DNA of 64,000 nt. Source: Lachnospiraceae bacterium (GTDB lineage Bacteria; Bacillota; Clostridia; Lachnospirales; Lachnospiraceae). Location: assembly GCA_022483465.1 (NCBI GenBank), contig JAKVNF010000001.1, forward strand, positions 1,488,001-1,552,000, given 5' to 3'. Within the stretch, counting starts at the first letter, position 1; every line of letters starts with the position of its first letter. The translations under genes and the position numbers were made by a program. A model generated the notes under the pieces. That model saw only the letters and a program-made list of their open reading frames with translations. It did no database searches and was not told the origin of the DNA. This document shows positions 52,749 through 62,042 of the stretch, piece by piece.

Positions 52749-53666
52749 TCAAAGGAACTTCTCCCGGGCCCTCCGGATCTTGTCGGCTGCAGCCTTCACG
52801 GTGTCCATGTCCTGATCAGAGATCGGTGTCAGCGGTGCCCGCACGGAGCCGATGTCGATGCCCTCGTTGATCCGCAGGATCTCCTTGATCACCGCATACA
52901 TGTTTGCGTGGGTGCTGCACATCGTGTAGATGATGTCATCCGCCGCATACTGCATGGCCCGTGCCCGGTCCAGATCCCGGTTCTTCAAGGCCTCGTCCAT
53001 CGCAAGGTACAGATCCGGCATCACGCCGTAGGTGCCGCCGATTGCGCCCTCTGCGCCGATCAGCCGCCCGGAGATGAACTGCTCGTCGGGGCCGTTGAAG
53101 ATGATGTAGTCGTCCCCCGCATCCATCTTGAACACCTGGATGTCCTGCACCGGCATGGAGGAGTTCTTGACGCCGATCACCCGGGGATTCTTGCGCATCT
53201 CTGCAAACATTCCTCTGGTCAGGGCGACCCCCGCCAGCTGGGGGATGTTGTAGATCACAAAGTCCGTGTTCGGCGCCGCAGCGGAGATGTCATTCCAGTA
53301 CTGGGCGATGCCGTACTCCGGCAGGTGGAAGTAGATCGGGGGAATCGAGGCGATGGCGTCCACGCCGCACTTCTCGGCATGGGCTGCCAGGATCTTGGAG
53401 TCCCGGGTGTTGTTGCAGGCGACGTGGCAGATCACCGTCAGCTTCCCCTTTGCCACCCGCATGACGTGCTCCAGGATGGTCATGCGCTCCTGCGGGTCCA
53501 GATAGATGCACTCGCCGGAGGAGCCGTTGACGTAGATGCCCTTGACCCCCTTGTCCACAAAGTACTGGGTCAGCGCCTCCACCCGCTCCGGGCTGACGTC
53601 CCCGTTGTCGTCATAGCAGGCGTAGAACGCCGGCAGAATTCCCTTGTATTTCTCCAAATTTCTCAT
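52749..53666 (-). CDS. nanA: N-acetylneuraminate lyase
   Basis: 305 residues of the DHDPS/NAL aldolase family. GILPAFYACYDDNGDVSPER, the GSSGECIYLDPQERM segment, then FVIYNIPQLAGVALT (Tyr of the active site) and RVIGVKNSSMPVQDI with the Schiff-base Lys in VKNSS. It splits sialic acid into ManNAc and pyruvate. AAGGAG lies 11 bp before the ATG at 53666. Context with nanE and nanK makes the lyase call firm. Confidence 0.9.
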   Translation of the reverse strand: MRNLEKYKGILPAFYACYDDNGDVSPERVEALTQYFVDKGVKGIYVNGSSGECIYLDPQERMTILEHVMRVAKGKLTVICHVACNNTRDSKILAAHAEKCGVDAIASIPPIYFHLPEYGIAQYWNDISAAAPNTDFVIYNIPQLAGVALTRGMFAEMRKNPRVIGVKNSSMPVQDIQVFKMDAGDDYIIFNGPDEQFISGRLIGAEGAIGGTYGVMPDLYLAMDEALKNRDLDRARAMQYAADDIIYTMCSTHANMYAVIKEILRINEGIDIGSVRAPLTPISDQDMDTVKAAADKIRRAREKFL

Positions 53667-53710
53667 GATTGATATGCTCCTTCTGTTTTCGTCGCCCGGC
53701 GGCACCGATC

Positions 53711-54655
53711 TCAGCCCTTGACTGCACCCATGGCAATGCCCTGGGTGAAGTACTTCTGGAAGATCAGGAATACCGTCAGAATCGGCACCGCCGCCAGGGC
53801 AGCGCCTGCCATGATCAGGCCGAAGTCCGTCGCATTCTCTGCCTGGAGCTTGGCAATGCCCAGGGAGATCGTGAGGTTGCTCGTGGAGGACAGCATGATC
53901 AACTGCATGAAGTAGTCGTTCCAGCTGCTGATGAAGGTGAAGATCGCCAGGGCACCGATCCCGGGCTTGACCATCGGGATCACCACGTCCGTAAAGGTCT
54001 TCCACTCTCCGGCGCCGTCAATTCGTGCGGCCTCGAGCATCTCCGTGGGGACGCTCTCCGAGAACTGCTTCATCAGGAAGACGCCGAAGGGCCAGCCCAC
54101 TGTGGGGAAGATCACCGCCCAGATCGTATTGTACAGCTTCATCGCAGACATCTGCCGGATCAGCGGGATCAGAATGACCTGCTTGGGCAGTGCCATCGCC
54201 GCGACGATCAGCGAGAACAGCAGTGCCTGACCGCGAAAGCGCTTCTTGGCCAGCGCATAGCCCGCCATGGTCGCCGTGGCACAGGTGAGCACCATGGCGG
54301 CGACCGCCATGAACACCGTGTTCACCATCCAGCGGATGGCCGCCGGGACCTCCGGTCCCGCGGTGATCACGATGGCATTTCCCGTCCCGGAGAAGGAGGA
54401 GCTGAAGGGCAGGTGGATCTCCCAGAGCGGCGCCTGCTGCCGGGAAAAGAGCTTCTGGAAGTTGGTCAGGGTCCACTGGGTCGGCCACCAGACCGGCGTC
54501 ACCGAGTTGACTTCCTTTGCGGTCTTGAACGCGCCTGTCACGATCCAGTAGAGCGGGAACAGAAACAGGAAGGCCAGAATCAGCAGCACGACAAGGCACA
54601 CAACCCGGTAGGCCGACATATGGTGTACATCATGTCTCTTGTTGTCCTTTTCCAT
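53711..54655 (-). CDS. Sialic-acid-type ABC transporter permease (MalG type)
   Basis: 314 residues, six helices, with EAA loop EMLEAARIDGAGEWKTFTDV and end YFTQGIAMGAVKG. The loop between helices 1 and 2 is long (EVNSVTPVWWPTQWTLTNFQ). It lies 44 bp before nanA on the same strand. It belongs to the importer for the nan operon; the ligand is inferred from neighbours. Confidence 0.88.
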   Translation of the reverse strand: MEKDNKRHDVHHMSAYRVVCLVVLLILAFLFLFPLYWIVTGAFKTAKEVNSVTPVWWPTQWTLTNFQKLFSRQQAPLWEIHLPFSSSFSGTGNAIVITAGPEVPAAIRWMVNTVFMAVAAMVLTCATATMAGYALAKKRFRGQALLFSLIVAAMALPKQVILIPLIRQMSAMKLYNTIWAVIFPTVGWPFGVFLMKQFSESVPTEMLEAARIDGAGEWKTFTDVVIPMVKPGIGALAIFTFISSWNDYFMQLIMLSSTSNLTISLGIAKLQAENATDFGLIMAGAALAAVPILTVFLIFQKYFTQGIAMGAVKG

Positions 54656-54661
54656 TTGATC

Positions 54662-55567
54662 TCACCTTTCCCTGGCAAACCGAAACTGCACCGCAGAGAG
54701 GATGGCGATGAAGATCGCAAGCATCACACCCATGGCATTGGCGTATCCGTACCGATAGAGCTTGAACGTCGTGTAGTAGATGTAGTACATCACCGTGTCG
54801 GTGGAGTGGTTGGGTCCGCCGGAAGTCAACAGCTGTATCAGGGCGAAGCACTGGAAGCTGTTGATCGTGGTGATGACCAGGATGTAGAGGGTCGTGGGCA
54901 TGATGTTGGGCCACTTGATCTTCCAGAACACCTGCAGATCAGTGGCGCCGTCCACCTGTGCCGCCTCGATCAGGGAGGCGTCCACGTTTCCGAGGGCGGA
55001 GACGTAGAGGACGATCGGCTGGCCCACGGAGGTGGTCAGGAGGATCAGGATGATGCAGCCGAGTGCGTATTTCTCATCGCCGAGCCAGTTGATGCGCTGC
55101 TGGATCAGGCCCAGGCCGGTGCCCACGTAGTTGAAGATGCCGTAGTAGTTGTTGAACATCCACTTCCACACCACCGTGACGGCCACCGAACCGGTGATCA
55201 CCGGGAGGTAGAACACGATGCGGAAGAAGGAGAGGAGCTTGCCCGGCATCTGGTAGATCGCGCTGGAGACCCACAGGGAAAAGACGCAGGTCACCGGCAC
55301 CGACACCACGACGATGACAAAGGTGTTGCGCAGGGCTCGGAGGAAGATCGGATCCTTCCAGAGCTCGACGTAGTTGGCGAACCCGATAAACGTGTCCGCG
55401 GTGTCCTTCCCCATCGTGGAGTCAAAGAAACTGGTGGCCACGCACAGGATCATGGGGACCACAACGAATCCGATGAAGAAGAACAGGGACGGGAGGAGGA
55501 AGAGATAGGCGGACCTGGTCTCCCTTCTCACGAGGACTTTACTTCTTTGAGGCTGAGCCGTCTGCAT
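54662..55567 (-). CDS. Sialic-acid-type ABC transporter permease (MalF type)
   Basis: 301 residues from the ATG at 55567 behind AAAGGAG. SAYLFLLPSLFFFIGFVVVP and EAA loop LIEAAQVDGATDLQVFWKIK identify the MalF-type partner. It is 6 bp from the MalG-type gene. A 35-base palindrome lies between it and the binding-protein gene. Confidence 0.88.
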   Translation of the reverse strand: MQTAQPQRSKVLVRRETRSAYLFLLPSLFFFIGFVVVPMILCVATSFFDSTMGKDTADTFIGFANYVELWKDPIFLRALRNTFVIVVVSVPVTCVFSLWVSSAIYQMPGKLLSFFRIVFYLPVITGSVAVTVVWKWMFNNYYGIFNYVGTGLGLIQQRINWLGDEKYALGCIILILLTTSVGQPIVLYVSALGNVDASLIEAAQVDGATDLQVFWKIKWPNIMPTTLYILVITTINSFQCFALIQLLTSGGPNHSTDTVMYYIYYTTFKLYRYGYANAMGVMLAIFIAILSAVQFRFARER

Positions 55568-55599
55568 TTCGGCGCTCTCCTTTCTTTCATCCCCTCTGC

Positions 55600-55634
55600 A
55601 CGACGTGCACCCCGCAGTGCGGGGTGCACGTCGT
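55600..55634 (-). other. 35-nt near-perfect palindrome after the binding-protein gene
   Basis: Two exact 17-bp arms (starting ACGACGTGCACCCC) flank a single central G at 55617. There is no T tract on either strand, so it is not a normal terminator. It probably protects the 3' end of the binding-protein message. Confidence 0.75.
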
Positions 55635-55663
55635 CTCACACTTTTTGCCAAACCCGAATTGAC

Positions 55664-57088
55664 TTAGGAGGTTGCGGCAGCAAGTGCTGCATTGGCAGTG
55701 GTATCAAAGTTTGCGGTTTCGGTCGGGATGTCGCTGCCCGTTCCGATGGACTGAAGCATGTTCCACCATGCAGTTCTGGCCTCTGCCCAGCCGGGGGTTA
55801 CCTGATAGTAGTCGCCCATCTTCGGCATGAAGTAGTCGGTGAACATCTGCATGGTATCTGCCGTGTCAGTTCCCACGTAGACGTTGCCCATGTTCTGGTG
55901 AACCGGGAAGAAGCCGGCTGCCAGGACAGCCTTGCTGGCCTCGGTCTCGTCGTTGCACATGAAGTCGATAAAGGTCTTGGCTGCAGCGATCTTGTTCTCA
56001 TCGCCGTTGTCGAAGATACCAAAGCCCCAGATGCCGCCGCAGAGCTTCGCGTCGCCGGAGGAAGTCGGGAAGGACATCGGAAGGATGGTGTCGCCGTCAT
56101 TGGTCAGGCCTGCATCGTTGTTGTCGGTGTTGTTCTGCTGAGAGGCATTCCAGCACAGGCTCATCGCCAGGACGCCCTGGCGGAAGAGGTTGATCTCGTC
56201 GCCGCCCACCAGAGAGGCGTCAAAGTTGATGCCGTCCTGGGCGTAGAGATCTGCCAGCGCCTTGTTGTTCTCATCGGAGGACACGGTGTAAGCCGTGTGA
56301 TCTGCATTGGTGAAGGTGCCGCCGTACATGTTGTTGACAAGAGCACGGGTGCCCTGGTCGCCTCCCTGGCCTGCGCAGTAGACGGCTGCCACATCGGTCT
56401 GGCCGCTGTCATAGACGGCCTGTACTGCCTTCAGGAAGTCCTCGGTGGAATTCCAGGTGTGGGTCTCCTCATCCAGGTACTGGAGGGCATCTGCCTTCTC
56501 AAACATGTTCCGGTTGATGGCCATGCAGTGGGCCACCATGCAGAGCGGATACTCATAGACCTTGCCGTCCGACGCCGTGCAGGCGGAGCGGATCGAGTCG
56601 TACAGATCCGACGCGGAATCCTCCGACATCAGATCGGAGAGATCCACCATGAGTCCTTTGGCGCCCCAGTTGGCAACCAGTCTCTCCGGTCCCTCCAGGA
56701 CCAGATCCGGTGCCTGTCCGCCCTCGATGGCGGTGTTGACCTGATCGTCGCCGTTGGTGTAGTCGAGGTACTCCACGGTCACCGAGATGCCGGGATACTT
56801 TGCGTTGAAGTCCGAGATCAGGGAATCCACGGTTGCGGAATCTCCCCAGCTTCCGACGGGATAGGTCCAGAGAGTCAGGGATGCGGAGAGATTGCTTCCC
56901 TCTGCGGTGCTCTCGGTGGTCTCTGCGGCCTGCGTGTCAGCGGCCGGTGCAGCGGTCTGCTCCTGCGCCGCGGTGTCGTCTGCGGCGGATGTGGAGGCAG
57001 CCGTGCTGCTTCCCGAAGAGCTCCCGCAGGCAGCCAGGGAAGCTGCCATAACAGACGCCATTCCCAGTGCGACAAGTTTCTTTTTCAT
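55664..57088 (-). CDS. Sialic-acid-type ABC transporter substrate-binding lipoprotein
   Basis: 474 residues of solute-binding family 1. The signal ends LAACGSSSG, followed by a long Thr/Ala/Glu linker. SLTLWTYPVGSWGDSATVDS and GISVTVEYLDYTNGDDQ open the sugar lobe, and CWNASQQNNTDNNDAGLTN and CGGIWGFGIFDNGDENK follow. Its position between nanE and the nan permeases makes sialic acid or a sialoside the likely ligand. Confidence 0.88.
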   Translation of the reverse strand: MKKKLVALGMASVMAASLAACGSSSGSSTAASTSAADDTAAQEQTAAPAADTQAAETTESTAEGSNLSASLTLWTYPVGSWGDSATVDSLISDFNAKYPGISVTVEYLDYTNGDDQVNTAIEGGQAPDLVLEGPERLVANWGAKGLMVDLSDLMSEDSASDLYDSIRSACTASDGKVYEYPLCMVAHCMAINRNMFEKADALQYLDEETHTWNSTEDFLKAVQAVYDSGQTDVAAVYCAGQGGDQGTRALVNNMYGGTFTNADHTAYTVSSDENNKALADLYAQDGINFDASLVGGDEINLFRQGVLAMSLCWNASQQNNTDNNDAGLTNDGDTILPMSFPTSSGDAKLCGGIWGFGIFDNGDENKIAAAKTFIDFMCNDETEASKAVLAAGFFPVHQNMGNVYVGTDTADTMQMFTDYFMPKMGDYYQVTPGWAEARTAWWNMLQSIGTGSDIPTETANFDTTANAALAAATS

Positions 57089-57136
57089 GTTTTCCTCCTT
57101 CGATCTTGCAATCTGCAGGTTTCCCCTTTTCCTTTG

Positions 57137-57847
57137 CTAAAAGCCTGCTTCCTTCAGCGCATCTGTAAACCGCTTGGTGATGACCTGGGGTCTCGTGATG
57201 ATGGATCCCACCACCGTGGAAAAGACGCCCAGCTGGGTCACCCGCACCAGCTTCTGCGGCGTGTCGATGTTTCCCTCTGCAATCACCCGGTGCTTTGCCT
57301 TCTCCAGGATCTTTCGGATGATCAGAAAATCGTCTGCCTCGATGTGGTCCCCCTTGCTCTCGGGGGTGTAGCCCACCATGGTGGTGCCGACAATGTCAAA
57401 GCCCAGCTCGTCCGCGTACAGCGCCTCCTCCACCGTGGAGCAGTCCGCCATCAGGGGCTGATCCGGGCAGCGCCTGCGCACTTCCTCGTAGAACTCCTTC
57501 AGCGTCTTCCCGCCCGGCCGGAGCCGGTCCGTTGCGTCCAGAGCGATGATCTCCGGTTTCACCTCCAGCAGCTCCTCGATCTCCTTCATGGTGGGGGTAA
57601 TGTAGATGGAACTGTCCGGATAGTCCCGCTTCACGATGCCGATGATCGGCAGATCCACGTTTTTCTGGATCTCGGCGATGTCCTCCTTCGTGTTGGCCCG
57701 GATGCCCTTTGCCCCGCTCTGGGCCGCCGCCAGGGCGAACCGCCCCATGATGAAGGACGAGTGCATCGGCTCATTCGGCAGTGCCTGACAGGAGACAATC
57801 AGCTGCCCCTTCAGGCTGTCAACTTTTTTCTGGGTTGCAGTGTCCAT
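57137..57847 (-). CDS. nanE: N-acetylmannosamine-6-phosphate 2-epimerase
   Basis: 236 residues of the NanE TIM barrel from the ATG at 57847 (GAGGAGGGACG). LIVSCQALPNEPMHSSFIMG, GAKGIRANTKEDIA, DATDRLRPGGKTLKEF (catalytic Asp), MADCSTVEEALYADELGFD and VIAEGNIDTPQK and VVGSIITRPQVIT are in the family order. It converts ManNAc-6-P to GlcNAc-6-P. First gene of the nan unit, downstream of its regulator. Confidence 0.93.
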   Translation of the reverse strand: MDTATQKKVDSLKGQLIVSCQALPNEPMHSSFIMGRFALAAAQSGAKGIRANTKEDIAEIQKNVDLPIIGIVKRDYPDSSIYITPTMKEIEELLEVKPEIIALDATDRLRPGGKTLKEFYEEVRRRCPDQPLMADCSTVEEALYADELGFDIVGTTMVGYTPESKGDHIEADDFLIIRKILEKAKHRVIAEGNIDTPQKLVRVTQLGVFSTVVGSIITRPQVITKRFTDALKEAGF

Positions 57848-57886
57848 TTCACGTCCCTCCTCTGCTGACCTCAAGATACCATATAA

Positions 57887-57899
57887 GAAAATTATTTTC
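57887..57899. promoter_or_regulatory. Possible RpiR-type operator upstream of nanE
   Basis: GAAAATTATTTTC is a nearly perfect dyad about 40 bp before the nanE start, in an AT-rich promoter region (57880-57960). Family operators often contain GAAA and TTTC half sites. A related TTTTCATT lies before the regulator gene near 59037. Confidence 0.45.
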
Positions 57900-58023
57900 A
57901 ATTAAGTCAATCGTAAAAAATTGTTTTCCATTTTTGTGCATAATTACAACAGGCAATTCGGATTACGTCCATGTTTTATTGCATTCTGTTCCCTTTTCGG
58001 ACGAAATCCGCCAAGGTGCAAAG

Positions 58024-58054
58024 AAGCCCGGCACCGCATTCCGGTGCCGGGCTT
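58024..58054 (-). terminator. Terminator of the RpiR gene
   Basis: AAGCCCGGCACCG and CGGTGCCGGGCTT are perfect 13-bp arms around CATTC; the minus strand continues TTCTTTG. It separates the regulator from nanE. Confidence 0.75.
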
Positions 58055-58073
58055 CCATCCTTGTCAAGCCTTG

Positions 58074-58940
58074 TCAGCGATCCTCGTAGCGGTCCACAAT
58101 CGCCGCCGCGGTCTTTTTGTTGTTTGCCTTTGACTCCTCCGGGTTCATCTGGTAGTACAGCTGAAACAGCACCTCCACGATGTAGAGCTGGCTCATCTTG
58201 GCCCCCATGGAGCCGCCCTCCAGGGGTCCCTCCTTGGAGCCGCAGATCAGAACCGTGTCCGCATACTTCGTCAGCGCGGACTTGGGATAGCGGGTGATCA
58301 CGGAGATCCTCGCGCCGCACGCCCTGCCCAGGGCCGCCACCCGCACGTTGTCGGAGGTGGACCCGGAGTAGGAGATGAAGATCAGCATGTCCTGCGGGGT
58401 CAGCATCGAGGCCGCCATGGCCTGCATGTGGGTGTCCACGACATACTGCACCTTCGGCGTGATGTGCAGAAACCGGCCCTGGGCCTCCTCCGCCGTGATC
58501 ATGGAGTTGCCCACCCCCAGGAAGAAGATGCGCTGGGCGGCGGACATCAGCCGCACGGTCTTCTCCACCACCTCCCGGTCCAGCAGCGCGCTGGTCTCGC
58601 GGATGGCGGAGAGGTTGTTGTTGAGGATCTTCTGGAACAGGTTCTCCTCCCGGGCCTCCCCCGTGCCGGCGCCGGTGTCGTGGGCCTCCTGCCTCCCGTC
58701 GTGCAGCGATAGGGACAGCTGCATCTTGAAGTTCTGGTACCCCTTGATCTGGAGCGTGCGGCAGAAGCGGTGCACCGAGGCCTCCGCGACCCCGCAGCCC
58801 TCCGCCAGCTCCGTGATGGACATAAAGGGGACATCCTGTGCGTTCTGCAGCACGTAATCCGCGATCTTCTTCTCCGTCCTGGTGAACTGGTTGTAGTTCA
58901 GCTGAATGCTCAGCAAAAGGTTTCCATTGTCCTGTTCCAT
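58074..58940 (-). CDS. MurR/RpiR family regulator, likely controls nan genes
   Basis: 288 residues from the ATG at 58940. The N-terminal HTH (about 1-75) reads FTRTEKKIADYVLQNAQDVP and CGVAEASVHRFCRTLQIKGY. The SIS sugar-phosphate-binding domain (about 125-260) has GVGNSMITAEEAQG and FISYSGSTSDNV. Such proteins sense a sugar phosphate, and ManNAc-6-P would fit here. The gene is next to nanE, with a terminator between, so it is a separate unit. Confidence 0.9.
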   Translation of the reverse strand: MEQDNGNLLLSIQLNYNQFTRTEKKIADYVLQNAQDVPFMSITELAEGCGVAEASVHRFCRTLQIKGYQNFKMQLSLSLHDGRQEAHDTGAGTGEAREENLFQKILNNNLSAIRETSALLDREVVEKTVRLMSAAQRIFFLGVGNSMITAEEAQGRFLHITPKVQYVVDTHMQAMAASMLTPQDMLIFISYSGSTSDNVRVAALGRACGARISVITRYPKSALTKYADTVLICGSKEGPLEGGSMGAKMSQLYIVEVLFQLYYQMNPEESKANNKKTAAAIVDRYEDR

Positions 58941-59109
58941 CGCACCTGCCTTCCTGCGGTGTCGCATCCCCGGTATGGATTTGCGCTCTGCACTCAATTG
59001 AAAGACATTTTATTTTTTATGATGATTATGGCAAAATTTTCATTCTCATCATAGCTGTTCTGCCGCGCTTTTTCAACGATGGCTTTTGACCTGGTACAAC
59101 ATTATGACC

Positions 59110-59421
59110 TCATTCCTGCAGCGCCTCTTCGCGCTCCTTCAGGAATTCCTCCACACAGTCGGAGAAGGAGAGACCATTTCTCTCTGCCAGAACGGCGAGC
59201 CACCAGACGCACTCCCCGATCTTGGCGGGGAGCTTCTCCCCCTCCTCGCTCGGCCAGCGCCCCGCGCGGTCCATGGTCAGCCGCCCCACCAGACCCGCAT
59301 CGGTCAGAAAGGCCAGGGCGTCCTCCTCCAGCGACCACTCCGAACCGTGGAGCGCCCGCTCCAGCGCATGATACCGTACCCGGATGTCTGCAGACTTGTC
59401 TTCTACTTCCTTCAGGTTCAT
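59110..59421 (-). CDS. MazG-like nucleotide pyrophosphohydrolase family protein
   Basis: 103 residues, all helical, from the ATG at 59421 (AAAGGAGG upstream). LEEDALAFLTDAGLVGRLTM and KIGECVWWLAVLAERNGLS are like small MazG-type proteins. The full four-acid metal set of true MazG is not clear, so catalysis is unproven. It stands alone. Confidence 0.7.
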   Translation of the reverse strand: MNLKEVEDKSADIRVRYHALERALHGSEWSLEEDALAFLTDAGLVGRLTMDRAGRWPSEEGEKLPAKIGECVWWLAVLAERNGLSFSDCVEEFLKEREEALQE

Positions 59422-59612
59422 TCTGCCTCCTTTGGCATCATCCGCTGCCGCCAATCCGCACCTGATGACAGCGGCGCCCACCTGTCAAACCCTGTTTCTG
59501 TCCCATCATACCACGAATCCCCAAGCCGACATTCTGCAGCATGGAAAATACGAACGATAGAGGGCAGTGAATCCCCGGAACTCTCGCATGGTACAATCCC
59601 TTCCCGCCAGTC

Positions 59613-60089
59613 TTAATCCGGATCCCGCTCCATCACAAAATTGGTCAGCGGAATCCCATGCCGCCGCACCGTCTGCTCCCGAATCACCCGGTATCCCCGG
59701 TGCTCGAAGAAGGGCAGCGCGGTGCGGGAGGCATGGGTCGTGACAGGTACCCTCCCCGCCGCCTGCTCCAGCGCATCACAGAGCGCCGTGCCGATGCCCT
59801 CCCCCTGGTGCTGGAAATGGACGAACAGGCGGTCCAGATATCCGTGGCTGTCCATGTCCCCAAAGCCCACAATCCTGCCGTTCTCCCAGGCGACCAAGGT
59901 GCGGTGTTCCAGAAAGGACCGGTTCCACGCCGCAAGATCCGCCTTTCCATCCGCCCAGGCATCCAGCTGCTCCCTCGTGTAGTCTCCCGCATTGACGCTG
60001 TGAACTGTCTGGTAAAACAGCTCCGCCAGCTGCCGGCAGTCCGACGGCTGATAGGCCCGCAGGCTCACCCTGTTCTCTCTCCGTGTCAT
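59613..60089 (-). CDS. GNAT family N-acetyltransferase
   Basis: 158 residues from the ATG at 60089 (AGAGGGAG upstream). FQHQGEGIGTALCDALEQAA is the acetyl-CoA loop and LPFFEHRGYRVIREQTVRRH the end typical of PhnO/YjaB-like proteins. It overlaps the decayed ADP-ribosylglycohydrolase gene by 4 bp and was probably cotranscribed with it. Substrate unknown. Confidence 0.88.
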   Translation of the reverse strand: MTRRENRVSLRAYQPSDCRQLAELFYQTVHSVNAGDYTREQLDAWADGKADLAAWNRSFLEHRTLVAWENGRIVGFGDMDSHGYLDRLFVHFQHQGEGIGTALCDALEQAAGRVPVTTHASRTALPFFEHRGYRVIREQTVRRHGIPLTNFVMERDPD

Positions 60090-61256
60090 TCTCCCTCTTC
60101 CTGACTCCCTGCCGGTCTCGCCCACCGGTCCAGAAGCGCGTTCAGCACTGCGGTATCCTCCTGCACGGAGGTGTCCCGGACCTGGTTCGGATCCCGGTTT
60201 GCAAGGACCGTCTGTTCTTTCTCTCCGACATGGATCTCCCGGATGAAGATGCTGTATCCCGTCCAGCTGCGGTGCAGATACAGGCGGTTTCCCTCCAGGT
60301 ACCAGAACCACTTGTCCTCCATCTCCTCCGGGATATGGCCCAGCCGAAGGCGCCGAAATTCTGCCTCTGTGATCCCCGGTGCAGGACAAACGTCTCATGC
60401 TCTTCCGGCATCGGCAGGGTCTTCCAGTCGTCCCGCACCGCGATCTGCGTGCGGCGCGCGTTGAACCGATGGAGGACCTCCCTCATGTCCTCCGGGAGGC
60501 GCTCCTCGCATGCCCGCTTCAGCGCGGAAGGAACGCCGTAGAAGGCCTCCGCGATGGAGCCTGCGATGCAGGTCAGGATATCGCAGTCGCCGCCGAGGGA
60601 GACTGCGGTGCGGATGACATCCTCAAAATCCGTCCCCTCGAGGAAGGCGGTGACGGCCTCCGGGACCGTGCCCTGGCAGCTCTCCACGTGGCGGTAGGTC
60701 GCCGGATCTCATCGCAGGTGCGGGTAAGATCGTATCCCTGCTCTCTGACAAAGGCCCGGATCTGCTCCTTCGACGCGCCGGTTCTGGCCAGATAGATGCA
60801 CCTCGCCGTAACCACCGCGCCCCGGATCCCCTCGGGGTGATTGTGGGTGACCTCCGCGGTGCGCTGCGCCATGTCCTTGGTCTCTTCCAGCGTTCCAAAG
60901 AGCCAGCCCGCCGAGGAGACGCGCATCGCAGATCCGTTGCCATAGCTTCCATAGGGCACCGGATTTTCCGCGCGGAGCCACTGCCGGAATCTCCCGCCGT
61001 AGCCCGCATTGGGATACCTTCTCCCCCAGGTCTGCATCGAAGCGGCAACGCGCTTTTTGGTCTCCTCCCTCGGCTCGCCGGGGCGCACCTCCAAAAGGGC
61101 CTGCGCCACAGCGATCGTCATCACCGAATCATCCGTAAACACGCTGTCCCTGCCAAAGAGCGGAAACGTCTTGGTCTTGGGACTTTGGTCAAACTCGTAG
61201 GGGCCTCCGATCATATCCCCCAAAATGGCTCGGGGGTGCGGACGCGATATGGACAC
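60086..61256 (-). pseudogene. ADP-ribosylglycohydrolase family protein with two frameshifts
   Basis: The first part (AILGDMIGGPYEFDQSPKTK, FTDDSVMTIAVAQALLE) carries the DDSV metal site. After CDEIR a lost C in CGGCCG (coding strand; position about 60700) shifts the frame; SLGGDCDILTCIAGSIAEAF continues in the next frame. A second lost base near 60372 shifts again before EMEDKWFWYLEGN. Corrected, it would be about 390 residues with both metal half-sites. The original start codon is also gone: the 5' end joins a serine hydrolase fragment. Confidence 0.75.
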
Positions 61257-61377
61257 AATCCGTCCGCTGATAGCCATTCCATTCTGCGGAGTAGATCTCG
61301 TTTCCGTCCTGAAGTACACTGATCTGACAAGTGTTCGGCTGATGTTCCTGTATGTGTGAGTGCAGTTCCTGAAGCAC
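61237..61377 (-). pseudogene. N-terminal fragment of a serine hydrolase (beta-lactamase class C type)
   Basis: About 47 residues: LQELHSHIQEHQPNTCQISV, then EIYSAEWNGYQRTDCVHIAS. This is how many Firmicutes beta-lactamase-family serine hydrolases begin, just before the SxxK motif, which is missing. A GTG at 61377 with GGGAGGC 11 bp upstream may be its start. The fragment stops at the ADP-ribosylglycohydrolase sequence, so a deletion fused the two. Confidence 0.55.
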
Positions 61378-62042
61378 CAGTCCCGCTGCCTCCCGCCTAC
61401 TTTTATTCTTGTTTCATCGTTCACGCCGTTAAGTATCATCAGCCGCAGACATCGTTCAAGCTGCGTTCTCTGATCCAATGGTTCAGAAACTGCATCTGTT
61501 CCTCGGTATGGAACCAATGCTCGCCACCGGGCATGACGGTCAGATCAGCATGGTGCTGCTTGGCAAATGCCGATACTGTTTCAATCGATGTCAGGTTGTC
61601 ATGCTCACCGTAGAGAATACAGGTGGGGACATTCCAGATGATCGGATGCTGCCGCACATAACAAAGGTAATCCCAAGACAGCGTTTCTCCGAAATTCGTG
61701 GCAATTTCCCGTTTCTCGGCAAGCTCCTGTTCGGTCACATTCGACCATTGCATCATATTGCAAATCAAGTTCTCCATATCCACGATTGGGGAGATGAAAT
61801 ACGCCCGGTCAACCAGTGTTTCATCCAGCGAGGACAGTGCGAAGAAAGCCCCGATGCTGTTGGCAACCAAGGTGAGGTGCTCACACCGGCCTCTCTGCTC
61901 GGTGAAAAATGTGAGAAACTCTTTCTTTGCTTGCCATGGCGTTCGCGAACGGTAATCAAATCCGATTACCTCGTGACTCGGAAAGAGTGTTTTGTAATGC
62001 CCGGCTTCCCCAGCCGAGCCGCCTTTTCCGTGAACATATACT

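Noticed and set aside
53669-57868. A 1399-codon open frame on the plus strand
   Set aside because: It runs opposite to the well-supported nan genes and contains no domain. GC-rich codons leave few stops in the shadow frame.
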